A DNA stretch of 64,000 nucleotides from Chelativorans sp. Marseille-P2723. Lineage in GTDB: Bacteria > Pseudomonadota > Alphaproteobacteria > Rhizobiales > Rhizobiaceae. Numbering within the stretch: position 1 is the stretch's first letter; every line of letters starts with the position of its first letter. The position numbers were made by a program, and so were the translations under genes. Shown here in pieces: positions 8,159 to 16,443 of this stretch. The stretch spans positions 744,001-808,000 of the forward strand of contig NZ_CADDWI010000013.1 of the NCBI RefSeq assembly GCF_902809845.1, given 5' to 3'. The notes under the pieces were generated by a model. That model ran no database searches. It had not been told where the DNA came from and saw only the letters and a program-made list of their open reading frames with translations.

Positions 8159-8935
8159 CTATGAAACCGAAGTGGCATGGGTGAGCACAAGTTCGCGCAT
8201 TCTAGCGACGACCTCCGCCCGCCGGTTGGGGGTAAAGTCGCTGGTGCTGACGGCGCCGGCAATGGCAAGATCGGGAATCCCATTAGACGTGGGGATAGCC
8301 ATACCGAAGCCGATTATACCCGGTGTAACGGGACTGCGGCGTATGACATGACCGTCACGTCTTGCTGCGTCTAGATGGTCGCGGAAGCTTGCACCGGTCG
8401 TCCGAACGAACCGCTTGTAGATCATCTGGTTGGCAGCAATGATCATTTCTGCTTTGTCGGCGGGCATGGCCGCGAGAAGAACCATGCCGCCGACGCCGAC
8501 CCCCAGCGGTAACCTGTCGCCAATGGCAAGCGTCGTAAGCGGCCCTGTCGCATGGGAGTCAATTCTGTCGATACAAAGACTATCGAGTGCACTGCGCATC
8601 AGAAGATAGCCGACAGCACCTGTTTCTCGTGCCAGCCGCTCGACGAGATCGCGATGGCGTTCCGCAATTTCGCGTGTAAGGTTTGGCGCAAGTCCCAACT
8701 CCCTCGCAAACGGACCAATGGAATATCGGTTTCCGCTACCTTCTTGCGCAATCAGCCCATGTTGGACGAGGCGCTTGAGGATACGACGCGCAGTGGGTGG
8801 CGGTAGACCTGATTCCTTCGCCAGGTCAGTTAGCCTTGCGCCCTGAGGGCGGAAAGTTGCAACGAGGCGTAGCAGGACCATCATGCGGTCGATCATCTGC
8901 GTGCCCTGAACGTTAGATGTTTGGTAGCCCTCCAT
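8159..8935 (-). CDS. IclR-family transcriptional regulator
   Basis: A 258-residue IclR-type regulator. The N-terminal winged helix-turn-helix contains LTDLAKESGLPPPTARRILKRLVQHGLI. The C-terminal effector domain runs from REIAERHRDLVERLARETG through LPLGVGVGGMVLLAAMP to the end. ATG 8947 is possible, but ATG 8935 is preceded by GGAGGGGAAC and is preferred. The gene lies between the two catabolic runs, convergent with the dehydrogenases and divergent from the ABC importer at 9297. It is therefore the likely effector-responsive regulator of the importer operon and perhaps of the whole block. Confidence 0.88.
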   Translation of the reverse strand: MEGYQTSNVQGTQMIDRMMVLLRLVATFRPQGARLTDLAKESGLPPPTARRILKRLVQHGLIAQEGSGNRYSIGPFARELGLAPNLTREIAERHRDLVERLARETGAVGYLLMRSALDSLCIDRIDSHATGPLTTLAIGDRLPLGVGVGGMVLLAAMPADKAEMIIAANQMIYKRFVRTTGASFRDHLDAARRDGHVIRRSPVTPGIIGFGMAIPTSNGIPDLAIAGAVSTSDFTPNRRAEVVARMRELVLTHATSVS

Positions 8936-9296
8936 GTTCCCCTCCATCTGGCGCTGTCAGGCGAGCGTACTTGCTTGATAGCGGCGGCCTCGGGCTAGAA
9001 TGTTCCTTCCCCACCGGCGATCCGAACTGAACCGCCGACCGTTTATAGTACACAGTGTCGAAAAATCGATGTCAACGTCGAATTGTCGCGATTGCCATGG
9101 CGCCCTGAAGCAGGCATGCCGTGTCCTAATCCATTGCGCTAAAATAACTTCTCGCCCCATGCCGCGGGTTCCACAATGTGGAGACAAAAAGCAGCTTTGA
9201 GGACGTCGGGCTGTTCTCAGGCCGGCGGGAAGCCAATATAGAGAGTGTCCGGGCAGTATACATCCGCTGACGCCTGATTATCGGGGAGGATTTTTC
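8936..9296. other. Divergent control region between the IclR gene and the ABC importer operon
   Basis: A 361-base non-coding region between two divergent genes. It contains a candidate minus-strand promoter at 9045-9075 and an imperfect dyad (gtcgaaaaatcgat, 9058-9071) that could be an operator. A strong ribosome-binding site (GGGGAGGA, 9282-9289) precedes ATG 9297. The plus-strand promoter was not identified. Confidence 0.5.
9045..9075 (-). promoter_or_regulatory. Candidate promoter of the IclR regulator gene
   Basis: On the minus strand a perfect TTGACA (9070-9075) is followed after 19 bases by TACTAT (9045-9050). The spacer is slightly long. It contains the dyad ATCGATTTTTCGAC, which would suit autoregulation by IclR (inference). 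Confidence 0.35.
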
Positions 9297-10352
9297 ATGC
9301 GCTTGCTCACAATGATGAAAACCATGCTTTGCGCTACAGGGATCACGCTTGGAGCAATAACCATGCCGGCTTCTTCCGCCAGTTTCGAGGAAGTGCTCGA
9401 AGGCGCGAAAAAGGAAGGGAAGCTGTTCGTTCTTGTTTCCAGTCCTGGTAAGCCCGAAACTCACCAAGCTTTAGCAAAGGCATTCAATGAACGATTTGGC
9501 CTTTCGATCCAGGTCGAATGGACGGCGACAAATCCCGTCCAGACGGGGTCCAAGCTTATCGCGGAACAGGGTGGCGCCGGCTTTGTCGATGTTATTGGCG
9601 CGGGAGGCAATCAGGAAATGGCCGTGCTGGTGGAGCGCGGAATCCTCAAGCCGTGGCCGTGGGCTGACGTCTTCTCAGACGAACTGCCGGAAATCTCGGC
9701 GGCGATCGATCCTGTTATTGACGATCTAAAAGGTACGGGCCTTCTCATCGCGCATAATATTTATGGCATGGCCTGGAACAAGGATCTAATTGCCGATGAG
9801 GATGTGCCCGACAGCTATGCCGATCTGCTGAAGCCGGAATGGGCTGGCCGGTTTGCTGTCAACGCCTTTTCATTGAACCCCGTGGACTACTATTCATTCG
9901 TCCTGGGCGAAGATGAGACGTTGCAGATGGCTCGCGACATCCTTGAGAACCAGCCGGTTCTTGAGCGTGGCACAGGTGCAGTTACGCGGGCGATTTCCGT
10001 CGGCCAGGCCGAGGTGGGAATTTCCTCTTTCCATCAAGCGGGGCGGGTCGACAATCTCGGCTTCAAGATGTTCTCGGATTACGTGCCGATAGGCGTCCTT
10101 CATGTCTATGTCCCTGAGACGGCGCCGAACCCGAACGCCGCTCGTCTATTCACGGCCTGGTTCGCGACGGAAGGCATGAAAATCGTCAACGAGCATGAGC
10201 CGATGCCACGTCTAGGAGATGGGTCATCGGCCGATGCCATGCTGGCGGCCGTTGAGAAGGGTGGCGGCAAGGTAATAGGTGAAATGTCGCTTGCCGACAC
10301 AAATAGCGCGGCCGAGATGCGTAACAGGATCTCGGAAATAATGACCGAGTAA
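9297..10352 (+). CDS. ABC transporter substrate-binding protein (family 1, Fbp/Afu-like)
   Basis: A 351-residue periplasmic binding protein. The signal peptide is MKTMLCATGITLGAITMPASSA, after a short N-terminal extension. The mature part begins FEEVLEGAKKEGKLFVLVSS and reads through PDSYADLLKPEWAGRFAVNA, a hallmark of the FbpA/PhnS-type proteins. The adjacent tyrosines that chelate ferric iron near the C-terminus of true FbpA proteins are not obvious; that region reads DYVPIGVLHVYVPETAPNPN. The ligand may thus be an organic acid or phosphonate rather than iron (inference). It heads a plus-strand operon with its ATPase and permease, followed by CoA-metabolising enzymes. Confidence 0.9.
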   Translation: MRLLTMMKTMLCATGITLGAITMPASSASFEEVLEGAKKEGKLFVLVSSPGKPETHQALAKAFNERFGLSIQVEWTATNPVQTGSKLIAEQGGAGFVDVIGAGGNQEMAVLVERGILKPWPWADVFSDELPEISAAIDPVIDDLKGTGLLIAHNIYGMAWNKDLIADEDVPDSYADLLKPEWAGRFAVNAFSLNPVDYYSFVLGEDETLQMARDILENQPVLERGTGAVTRAISVGQAEVGISSFHQAGRVDNLGFKMFSDYVPIGVLHVYVPETAPNPNAARLFTAWFATEGMKIVNEHEPMPRLGDGSSADAMLAAVEKGGGKVIGEMSLADTNSAAEMRNRISEIMTE

Positions 10353-10391
10353 GCGCAACGCTACGCGCCCTCATGAAGCTGAGGGCGCTCA

Positions 10392-11582
10392 ATGTCTGAG
10401 CGGCGTTTCACTCCCCGAAAAGCTGACTTTCCAGTGGTGCGGAGTTCCGTGGGCAGATCGATGCTGGCAATTGACAGTCTTTTAAAAACCTATCCCGGCC
10501 GCGGCGGGCGCGCCGCAACCAAGGCTCTGGACGGTGTTTCATTTACTGTCAAGGAAGGGGATTTCTTCACCCTTCTTGGTCCCAGCGGCTGTGGAAAAAC
10601 GACAACACTGCAATGCATCGCAGGGCTGGAAGCTCCTGATGACGGTACTATCCGGATGGGCAGTGAAGTCGTATTCGGCAGTCGTGGCGGGGCGTTCGTG
10701 CCAGCCAACAGGCGTGGGCTGGGCATGGTGTTTCAGTCCTACGCAATCTGGCCGCATATGAGCGTCTTCGACAATGTCGCCTTTCCGCTGGTTTTTGGCG
10801 GAGTCAGGATGGCTGCGGCGTCGGTCAAAGCCGAGGTGATGCGGGCGCTGGAAATGGTGCAGCTCGGTCATCTCGCTGATCGGCCGGCGCCGATGCTGAG
10901 TGGTGGCCAACAACAGCGAGTAGCTCTAGCGCGAGCATTGGTGCGCCGGCCGCGCATATTGTTGCTTGATGAGCCGCTTTCCAATCTTGATGCCAAGTTG
11001 CGCGATACCATGCGCGCGGAAATCCGTGCCCTCGTCAAGTCGGTCGGTATAACCACTATCTTCGTTACGCATGACCAGACTGAAGCGATCGGAATGTCGG
11101 ACCAGATTGTGCTGATGCGCGCAGGCCGGATCGTCCAGCAAGGTGGTCCGCGCGACATATACCTGCGACCTAACAGCGTGTTTACCGCTGACTTCATGGG
11201 GCGGAGCAATCTGATTGCCGGCAAGGCTGTCGTCGAACCTGGGGCACCCCTTCGCATAGACACAAAGCTAGGGGTGCTTGTTGCCGAGACAGATACGGAG
11301 TTTGCGCCGGGTGCTTCAGTCGTGGCAGTCGTACGACCCCAAGCGGTGCGTATCATGCCGAAGGCAAGCGGGAGCAACTCCATAAACAGTTTTGCCGCAT
11401 GGATCGTCTCTCTGAATTTTCTCGGCGATCTCGTGGAGGCGGAAGTCGAAGCCGGGGGCGTGCGCATGGTTCTGATGCTGAACCCGTACGACACCTATGA
11501 GGAAGGGAGCGAGATCACGCTCCATATCCCGCCAGAAAACTGCGTTGCAGTGCCGGCCGATGATCGGGAAGCGGCGTCATGA
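10392..11582 (+). CDS. ABC transporter ATP-binding protein (PotA/FbpC type)
   Basis: A 396-residue ATPase. Walker A is GPSGCGKTTT (about residues 63-72). The Q-loop lies in GLGMVFQSYAIWPHMSVFDN. The signature is LSGGQQQRVALARAL (about 170-184), Walker B is ILLLDEPLSNLDAKLR, and the switch histidine is in TIFVTHDQTEAI. A C-terminal TOBE-like domain (about 290-390) is present. ATG 10392 is used, with ATG 10461 (MLAIDSLLKTY) as an alternative because ATPases of this type usually begin near there. It energises the permease at 11579 with the binding protein at 9297. Confidence 0.93.
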   Translation: MSERRFTPRKADFPVVRSSVGRSMLAIDSLLKTYPGRGGRAATKALDGVSFTVKEGDFFTLLGPSGCGKTTTLQCIAGLEAPDDGTIRMGSEVVFGSRGGAFVPANRRGLGMVFQSYAIWPHMSVFDNVAFPLVFGGVRMAAASVKAEVMRALEMVQLGHLADRPAPMLSGGQQQRVALARALVRRPRILLLDEPLSNLDAKLRDTMRAEIRALVKSVGITTIFVTHDQTEAIGMSDQIVLMRAGRIVQQGGPRDIYLRPNSVFTADFMGRSNLIAGKAVVEPGAPLRIDTKLGVLVAETDTEFAPGASVVAVVRPQAVRIMPKASGSNSINSFAAWIVSLNFLGDLVEAEVEAGGVRMVLMLNPYDTYEEGSEITLHIPPENCVAVPADDREAAS

Positions 11583-13306
11583 GCATGGCGCTGAAGCATA
11601 GCGGCAGCGGACGGTTCATGCCTGCGTTCTCGCAGCAGAATGTCGTGCGCGGATTACTCCTGCTGTTCGTTTCCGCTCTGGTTCTGGGGCCAGTGCTCAT
11701 TCTGATCCGTGCGTCGGTGTCTCCTGCCGGTGTGATGCCGCTGGAGACGAACCGTGTGAGTCTCGAGCATTTTCAGAACCTGCTGACCAGCGGCTCGACA
11801 TGGCGTTTGATTGTCAACACCCTGCAATATGCGTTGGTTTCCATGAGCATCGGGGTAGGCATCGCGACCATTCTGGCATGGTTGACGGAGCGAACGGATA
11901 TCCCCGGCCGTTTCGTGGTGCGGGTTCTGATGTTTTCGTGGATGGCAGTGCCGGCGCTGGTTGTGGGATTCGGCTGGATCCTTCTGCTCAATCCCGGCAA
12001 TGGCCTGCTTAACGTGCTCTACCGAGAGCTTACCGGCATGCGGGGCTATTTGCTGCCGCTTTATTCATTCTGGACATTGTCGATTATCACTTCCTTTGCC
12101 GTTGTTCCTACGGCCTATGTGATGATCTCCGGCCTCCTGCGCAATATGGATCCGCAGTTGGAGAACGCGGCTAGGGTCCATGGCGGTTCGGGCACGACGG
12201 TGATCCGCAAGGTGACCCTTCCCCTTTTGGTGCCGGGCCTTTTCTCCGTTGGCATTTATATGTTCATGGCGGTAGTTCAGACCTTCGACCTGCCCCTCAT
12301 CATCGGTGTCACCGCTCGTTATCCGGTTTTGTCGACGCGGGTCTATCTGCTGTCCTCACCCGAGAACGGGTTGCCCAACTATGGCTTTGCTGCTGCGTTC
12401 GGTGTCCTGCTGCTAGTCATCGCGTCTGGTCTGATGTGGGCTTATCTGCGCACAGTTAGCGCCGGGGAAAAATACCGTGTCGTCACAGGCAAGGCGTTCC
12501 GGCCAAGGCGCATTGAGCTGGGCTGGTGGAAGCCGGTAGCTATAGCTTTCGTCATCATTTACTGCCTCGTGATGGCGCTGCCATTGCTGATGCTGCTGTG
12601 GGTCAGCCTGAACACCTCGTTTGTGTTGCCAAGCTATGACGCGCTGCCGGGTCTCACTCTGGATGTTTACCGGCGGCTGCTTGCCAATCCGGTGATTTTG
12701 CGGGCGTCCGGAAATACCGTTATCCTGGTCACGGCCAGCGCGACAATCGTGATGGTGACCTCACTGCTAATCGGCTGGTTCACGACGCGCACTGGCAGTC
12801 GCCTTGGAAAGGCGCTCGACGCGCTTTCATTCGCGCCGATGGCTATTCCACCCATCGTTCTGGTTCTGGCGATCGTGCTAATTTACCTGCGTACGCCCGT
12901 TTACGGCACCATCTGGGTCATCGTCATTGCACATTCGACCGTGTTCCTTGCCTTTGGCGTGCGTTCGATGAGCAGTGCGCTGATCCAGGTCCACAGTGAA
13001 TTGCCAAATGCCGCCATTGTCAGCGGCGCATCCTGGCTGACCTCCCTGCGCAAGGTGACGCTACCGCTCATATGGCCGCAATTTCTCAATGGCTGGCTGT
13101 GGGTATTCGCGCACAGCGCTCGTGATCTGACAGCACCGTTGATGCTGTTGTCGACAACCAATGTCGTTGCGGCCTCGGGGCTGTGGAATATGTGGCAGTT
13201 CCCTGATCTGCCTGGCGCGGCTGCATTGTCCGTCATGCTGATGGGATCGTTGCTGCTGGTTGTCCTTCCTTTCCAGATCTACGCCGCGCGGCGACTTGAA
13301 ACGTGA
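11579..13306 (+). CDS. ABC transporter permease, double-module (FbpB type)
   Basis: A 575-residue inner-membrane protein with two fused permease modules of about six helices each. Each has an EAA loop: ENAARVHGGSGTTVIRKVTL in the first half and PNAAIVSGASWLTSLRKVTL in the second. The double-length arrangement is typical of FbpB-type importers. It starts at ATG 11579 overlapping the ATPase stop (ATGA), so translation is coupled. With the binding protein and ATPase it forms a complete importer placed directly upstream of a CoA ligase, suggesting uptake of the pathway substrate. Confidence 0.92.
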   Translation: MSMALKHSGSGRFMPAFSQQNVVRGLLLLFVSALVLGPVLILIRASVSPAGVMPLETNRVSLEHFQNLLTSGSTWRLIVNTLQYALVSMSIGVGIATILAWLTERTDIPGRFVVRVLMFSWMAVPALVVGFGWILLLNPGNGLLNVLYRELTGMRGYLLPLYSFWTLSIITSFAVVPTAYVMISGLLRNMDPQLENAARVHGGSGTTVIRKVTLPLLVPGLFSVGIYMFMAVVQTFDLPLIIGVTARYPVLSTRVYLLSSPENGLPNYGFAAAFGVLLLVIASGLMWAYLRTVSAGEKYRVVTGKAFRPRRIELGWWKPVAIAFVIIYCLVMALPLLMLLWVSLNTSFVLPSYDALPGLTLDVYRRLLANPVILRASGNTVILVTASATIVMVTSLLIGWFTTRTGSRLGKALDALSFAPMAIPPIVLVLAIVLIYLRTPVYGTIWVIVIAHSTVFLAFGVRSMSSALIQVHSELPNAAIVSGASWLTSLRKVTLPLIWPQFLNGWLWVFAHSARDLTAPLMLLSTTNVVAASGLWNMWQFPDLPGAAALSVMLMGSLLLVVLPFQIYAARRLET

Positions 13307-13358
13307 TGACCGGCCGGCTCCGGAGCCGGAACCGCTCAATCTGACAGGAAAGTTCAAG

Positions 13359-14771
13359 ATGGAAAAACCGAACTTCTATTGGAAGTCGCTGGATTGGGAA
13401 GCGCTGACACGGGATTACCCGCCGCCCGGACTATTTGAGCAGACCGTCGGGAAAATGTCAGAAGACGAGATCCGAGCGCTTCAGAACGCTCGTTTCCTGG
13501 AGCGCGTCGCCGAGGCATGGCAATATCCGTTCTATCGTGACCGCTGGGTGGCCGCTGGTCTGGAGCCGGGCGATATAACAAGCCTTGGTGACATTGAGCG
13601 CATATCGCCCTTCACGACTGATGACCTGAAGGAAGCCTTTGTCCGGCAACCGCCCTTCGGCGATCATCAGCCCAGCTCGGAAGACTATTTCAGGGATGCA
13701 CATGTGCGCATTCTCACCAGTGGCGGCACGACAGGCCTGCCGCGTGTAACGCTCTTCGATTCACGCTCCCTTGAGATTCAAGGAATCCAGAGCGCGCGTG
13801 GGTTCTGGGCGCAGGGACTGCGGCCATCCGACATCATCCAGATCACCTACACCAATTCTCTGGCCAATGCGGCCTGGTGCACGTTGAACGGCGCCTTTCA
13901 CTGGATAGGCGCAATACCGATGACGACGGGATCAGGCTTGGTGACGTCAAGCGCGCGCCAGCTCCAATATGCAGCCGCATGGGGCACCACAGCCTGGTTT
14001 ACACGGGCGGAATATCTGGCGCGCCTGGCTGAAGTGGCAGTCGAGACAGGGTTTGACCTTCACGGCCTCAGGACAAGGCATATCCACTCGCATATCGGAC
14101 CGGACGCCAATGGTACGCGGCGGCGAGCGCTGGAAGAAGCATGGAATGCTCCAGTTTATGACAATTACGGCACACATGAGATCGGAGCGATAGCTTTCGA
14201 ATGTCGTGAGAAATCGGGCATGCATATCAGTGAGGACACGGTCTATGTCGAAATTGCAGACATTGAGACCGGCCAGCTTCTGGGTCATGGCGAAACCGGG
14301 AACTTGATAGCGACAAGCCTTTACCGCAGCGTTCCACCGATCATCCGCTTCAATATGCGTGATCAGCTTGCAACGTTCCCGCGCGGGAAGTGCGGTTGCG
14401 GGCTTTGCACGCTGAAGCTGTCAAATTTCCGGGGTCGCAGCGACGAGATGGTGAAGCTGCGGGGCACCAATGTTTATCCGCTTGCCTGCACTGAAGCCAT
14501 CGCCCGTGATCCACGCACCAACGGTGAATTCATCTGTGTCGTCTCCCATGAGGGCAGCGGCATCACGCAGCGCGAGAAATTCGTGGTCCGTATCGAGCGC
14601 CGCGGCCTCAGTGTCGACGCGCAGGCACTGCGATCAGACATGGACGCGGCCTTGCATCGCGACCTCGGGGTCCGTGTTGAAGTGGAAATCGTTGACCCGG
14701 GCACATTGGCCGAATTCACCGGCTTGGGCTTTCAAAACAAGACCAGGCGCCTGCTGGACCTGCGCAAGTGA
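13359..14771 (+). CDS. Phenylacetate-CoA ligase (PaaK)-like acyl-CoA synthetase
   Basis: A 470-residue AMP-forming ligase of the PaaK subgroup. The ATP-binding loop is RILTSGGTTGLPRVTLFDSR (about residues 117-136). The A5-like motif is YDNYGTHEIGAIAFEC. The hinge region FRGRSDEMVKLRGTNVYP precedes the small C-terminal domain, which begins with the family's L-R-G-x-N-V-Y-P segment. A longer frame from 13260 overlaps the permease. ATG 13359 after ACAGGAAAG gives the family-like N-terminus. It probably activates an imported carboxylic acid to its CoA thioester. PaaK relatives prefer aryl or other ring carboxylates, which fits a cyclic substrate (inference). Confidence 0.9.
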   Translation: MEKPNFYWKSLDWEALTRDYPPPGLFEQTVGKMSEDEIRALQNARFLERVAEAWQYPFYRDRWVAAGLEPGDITSLGDIERISPFTTDDLKEAFVRQPPFGDHQPSSEDYFRDAHVRILTSGGTTGLPRVTLFDSRSLEIQGIQSARGFWAQGLRPSDIIQITYTNSLANAAWCTLNGAFHWIGAIPMTTGSGLVTSSARQLQYAAAWGTTAWFTRAEYLARLAEVAVETGFDLHGLRTRHIHSHIGPDANGTRRRALEEAWNAPVYDNYGTHEIGAIAFECREKSGMHISEDTVYVEIADIETGQLLGHGETGNLIATSLYRSVPPIIRFNMRDQLATFPRGKCGCGLCTLKLSNFRGRSDEMVKLRGTNVYPLACTEAIARDPRTNGEFICVVSHEGSGITQREKFVVRIERRGLSVDAQALRSDMDAALHRDLGVRVEVEIVDPGTLAEFTGLGFQNKTRRLLDLRK

Positions 14772-14785
14772 AGGAAAAACCTGCC

Positions 14786-15580
14786 ATGAGCAAACGCATA
14801 GATTTCGATGAAATGGTTGGGCTGGTCGAGCCGGGACACCTTGTTGGCTTTGGCGGCGGTGGTATCCAGCGCAAGCCAATGGCGGCAGCAGCGGCGATAG
14901 CCCGCTCCAATTTGCAACATATAGATGCCGCCTCTTTTCTTGGCGGTCCGGAAGTCGATCTGCTGATCGGCATGAAGAAGGTTCGCCGGCTGCATTTCGC
15001 ATTTGTCGGCTTCGACATGTTCGGTTTAGCTCCCAATTTTCGCGCGGCGCGTCAGGCAGGTGAGCTCGAAATCGTCGAATACTCGGAAGGCCTGATGATG
15101 AGCGCGTTTGAGGCAGCCGCCAAGCGCCTGCCGTTTCTGCCCTCTCGCTTCGGCTTGGGAACCGACCTTCTTTCAACACCGACAACGCCATTTCGCGAAA
15201 TGAAATGCCCGCTGAGCGGCGAAAAGCTTGTCGCAGTGCCAGCGCTTGCCCCCGACCTTGCCATCGTTCACGTCAACGAAGCCGACGAGCAGGGTAACGC
15301 GCTAATCCACAGCGACTCCTATGTCGACCTGCTGCTGATCCAAGCATCCAAAAAGGTAGTGCTGACAGCAGAGAAAATTGTCGAACGTATCTCGGGAGAG
15401 CGCAGGGCGCGCTCGACCTTCATCTCCCGGCTATGGGTTGACCATGTGGTGGAGGCGCCCTCCGGCGGCGGCTTCTCGGCCGTATTCCCGCAGCATCGCT
15501 TCAATATGTCAGCAATCCTGGAATACCAGAAAAACGCAACCGACCCGGCATGGCTCGCCGCCAAGGTAGGAGAATTGTAA
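14786..15580 (+). CDS. CoA-transferase-fold subunit A, IpdA-like
   Basis: A 264-residue family I CoA-transferase alpha-type subunit. It has the glycine-rich GHLVGFGGGGIQRKPMAAAA near residue 20, GLGTDLLSTPTTPF around 123-136 and DLAIVHVNEADEQGNALIHS around 160-180. The sequence resembles IpdA, one subunit of the ring-opening CoA-ester hydrolase of steroid C/D-ring degradation, more than glutaconate CoA-transferase (recognised from memory). Glutamates at about 98 and 101 (IVEYSEG) lie where the IpdA active site would be expected. GTG 14768 is a less likely start than ATG 14786, which follows AAGGAAAA. The B subunit follows with a one-base overlap. Confidence 0.85.
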   Translation: MSKRIDFDEMVGLVEPGHLVGFGGGGIQRKPMAAAAAIARSNLQHIDAASFLGGPEVDLLIGMKKVRRLHFAFVGFDMFGLAPNFRAARQAGELEIVEYSEGLMMSAFEAAAKRLPFLPSRFGLGTDLLSTPTTPFREMKCPLSGEKLVAVPALAPDLAIVHVNEADEQGNALIHSDSYVDLLLIQASKKVVLTAEKIVERISGERRARSTFISRLWVDHVVEAPSGGGFSAVFPQHRFNMSAILEYQKNATDPAWLAAKVGEL

Positions 15581-16443
15581 TGACTGAAGCCGGATTTGCT
15601 CTTGAAGAGCTCCTCATTGCCCGCATGGCGAAGGAATATCGCGGTGGGCGAATGGGGGTGGGCGCGACAATCCTCGCCGATTTGTCGGCGCGTTTAGCCA
15701 AAGCGCTTTATGTGCCAGACCTTTTCCTCACCACGATCTCGCGGGCAGCCGCGGATCCTCAAATCCACGCCAAGACCTTTTCCGACGAATGGGCTCTGGA
15801 CGAAAGCGCGACGATGGCGCTCGGATGGGAGGAAATGTTCCGCCTGATCGCCCACCAGAAACTCCAGATCTGGATCGGCTCCGTTCAGATCGATCGCTTC
15901 GGTGGTTCCAATATCTCGGTGATCGGTGACTGGGAGCGTCCGCGCGCTCAGCTTATCGGCGCGCGTGGCATTCCGGACGATCTTTGGGGATGCGAGACAC
16001 TAAACTACCATATCCGCAAGCACACACCCAAGAGCTTCGTTGAGAAGGTGGATTTCGTCTGCGGATTCGGGAAATCTCCAGACCTCGGGTCGGTTGGAGT
16101 GCAGCCAGCTGCACCGGGTGTTGTAATTTCGGATCTGGGCGTTTTCGATTTCAATGGTGCGGATGGCGCCATGCGGGTGGTTTCGTTGCATCCGGGTGTG
16201 GATTTCGCGAAAGTTCAGGAGATGACCGGGTTTGAGCTTGCCGATCCGGGTCCAGATGTACCCGTGACCGAAGCGCCGACTGCCGAAGAGTTGCATATCA
16301 TCCGCAATGTCATTGATCCTTCCGGGATGAGACGGCTGGAAAGCAATGAGGCAACCCCGGCCCTGTTTAACGAATTGTGGGCGCGCGAACTGCAAAATTC
16401 AAAGGCGGGCGCGGATGCCAGCCGGAAGGCCGCCTCATGTTGA
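15580..16443 (+). CDS. CoA-transferase-fold subunit B, IpdB-like
   Basis: A 287-residue partner of the preceding gene, overlapping its stop by one base (TAATG). IpdB-like features are GSVQIDRFGGSNISVIGDWE (about residues 107-126), FVEKVDFVCGFG, ISDLGVFDFNGADGAMRVVS, LHPGVDFAKVQEMTGFEL and EELHIIRNVIDPSGMR near the C-terminus. The glutamate segment used by true CoA-transferases (E-N-G type) is not seen in the N-terminal part, which reads GVGATILADLSARLAKALYV. Loss of that residue is characteristic of IpdAB hydrolases. I infer C-C bond hydrolysis of a cyclic 1,3-diketone-type CoA ester rather than CoA transfer. Confidence 0.85.
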   Translation: MTEAGFALEELLIARMAKEYRGGRMGVGATILADLSARLAKALYVPDLFLTTISRAAADPQIHAKTFSDEWALDESATMALGWEEMFRLIAHQKLQIWIGSVQIDRFGGSNISVIGDWERPRAQLIGARGIPDDLWGCETLNYHIRKHTPKSFVEKVDFVCGFGKSPDLGSVGVQPAAPGVVISDLGVFDFNGADGAMRVVSLHPGVDFAKVQEMTGFELADPGPDVPVTEAPTAEELHIIRNVIDPSGMRRLESNEATPALFNELWARELQNSKAGADASRKAASC

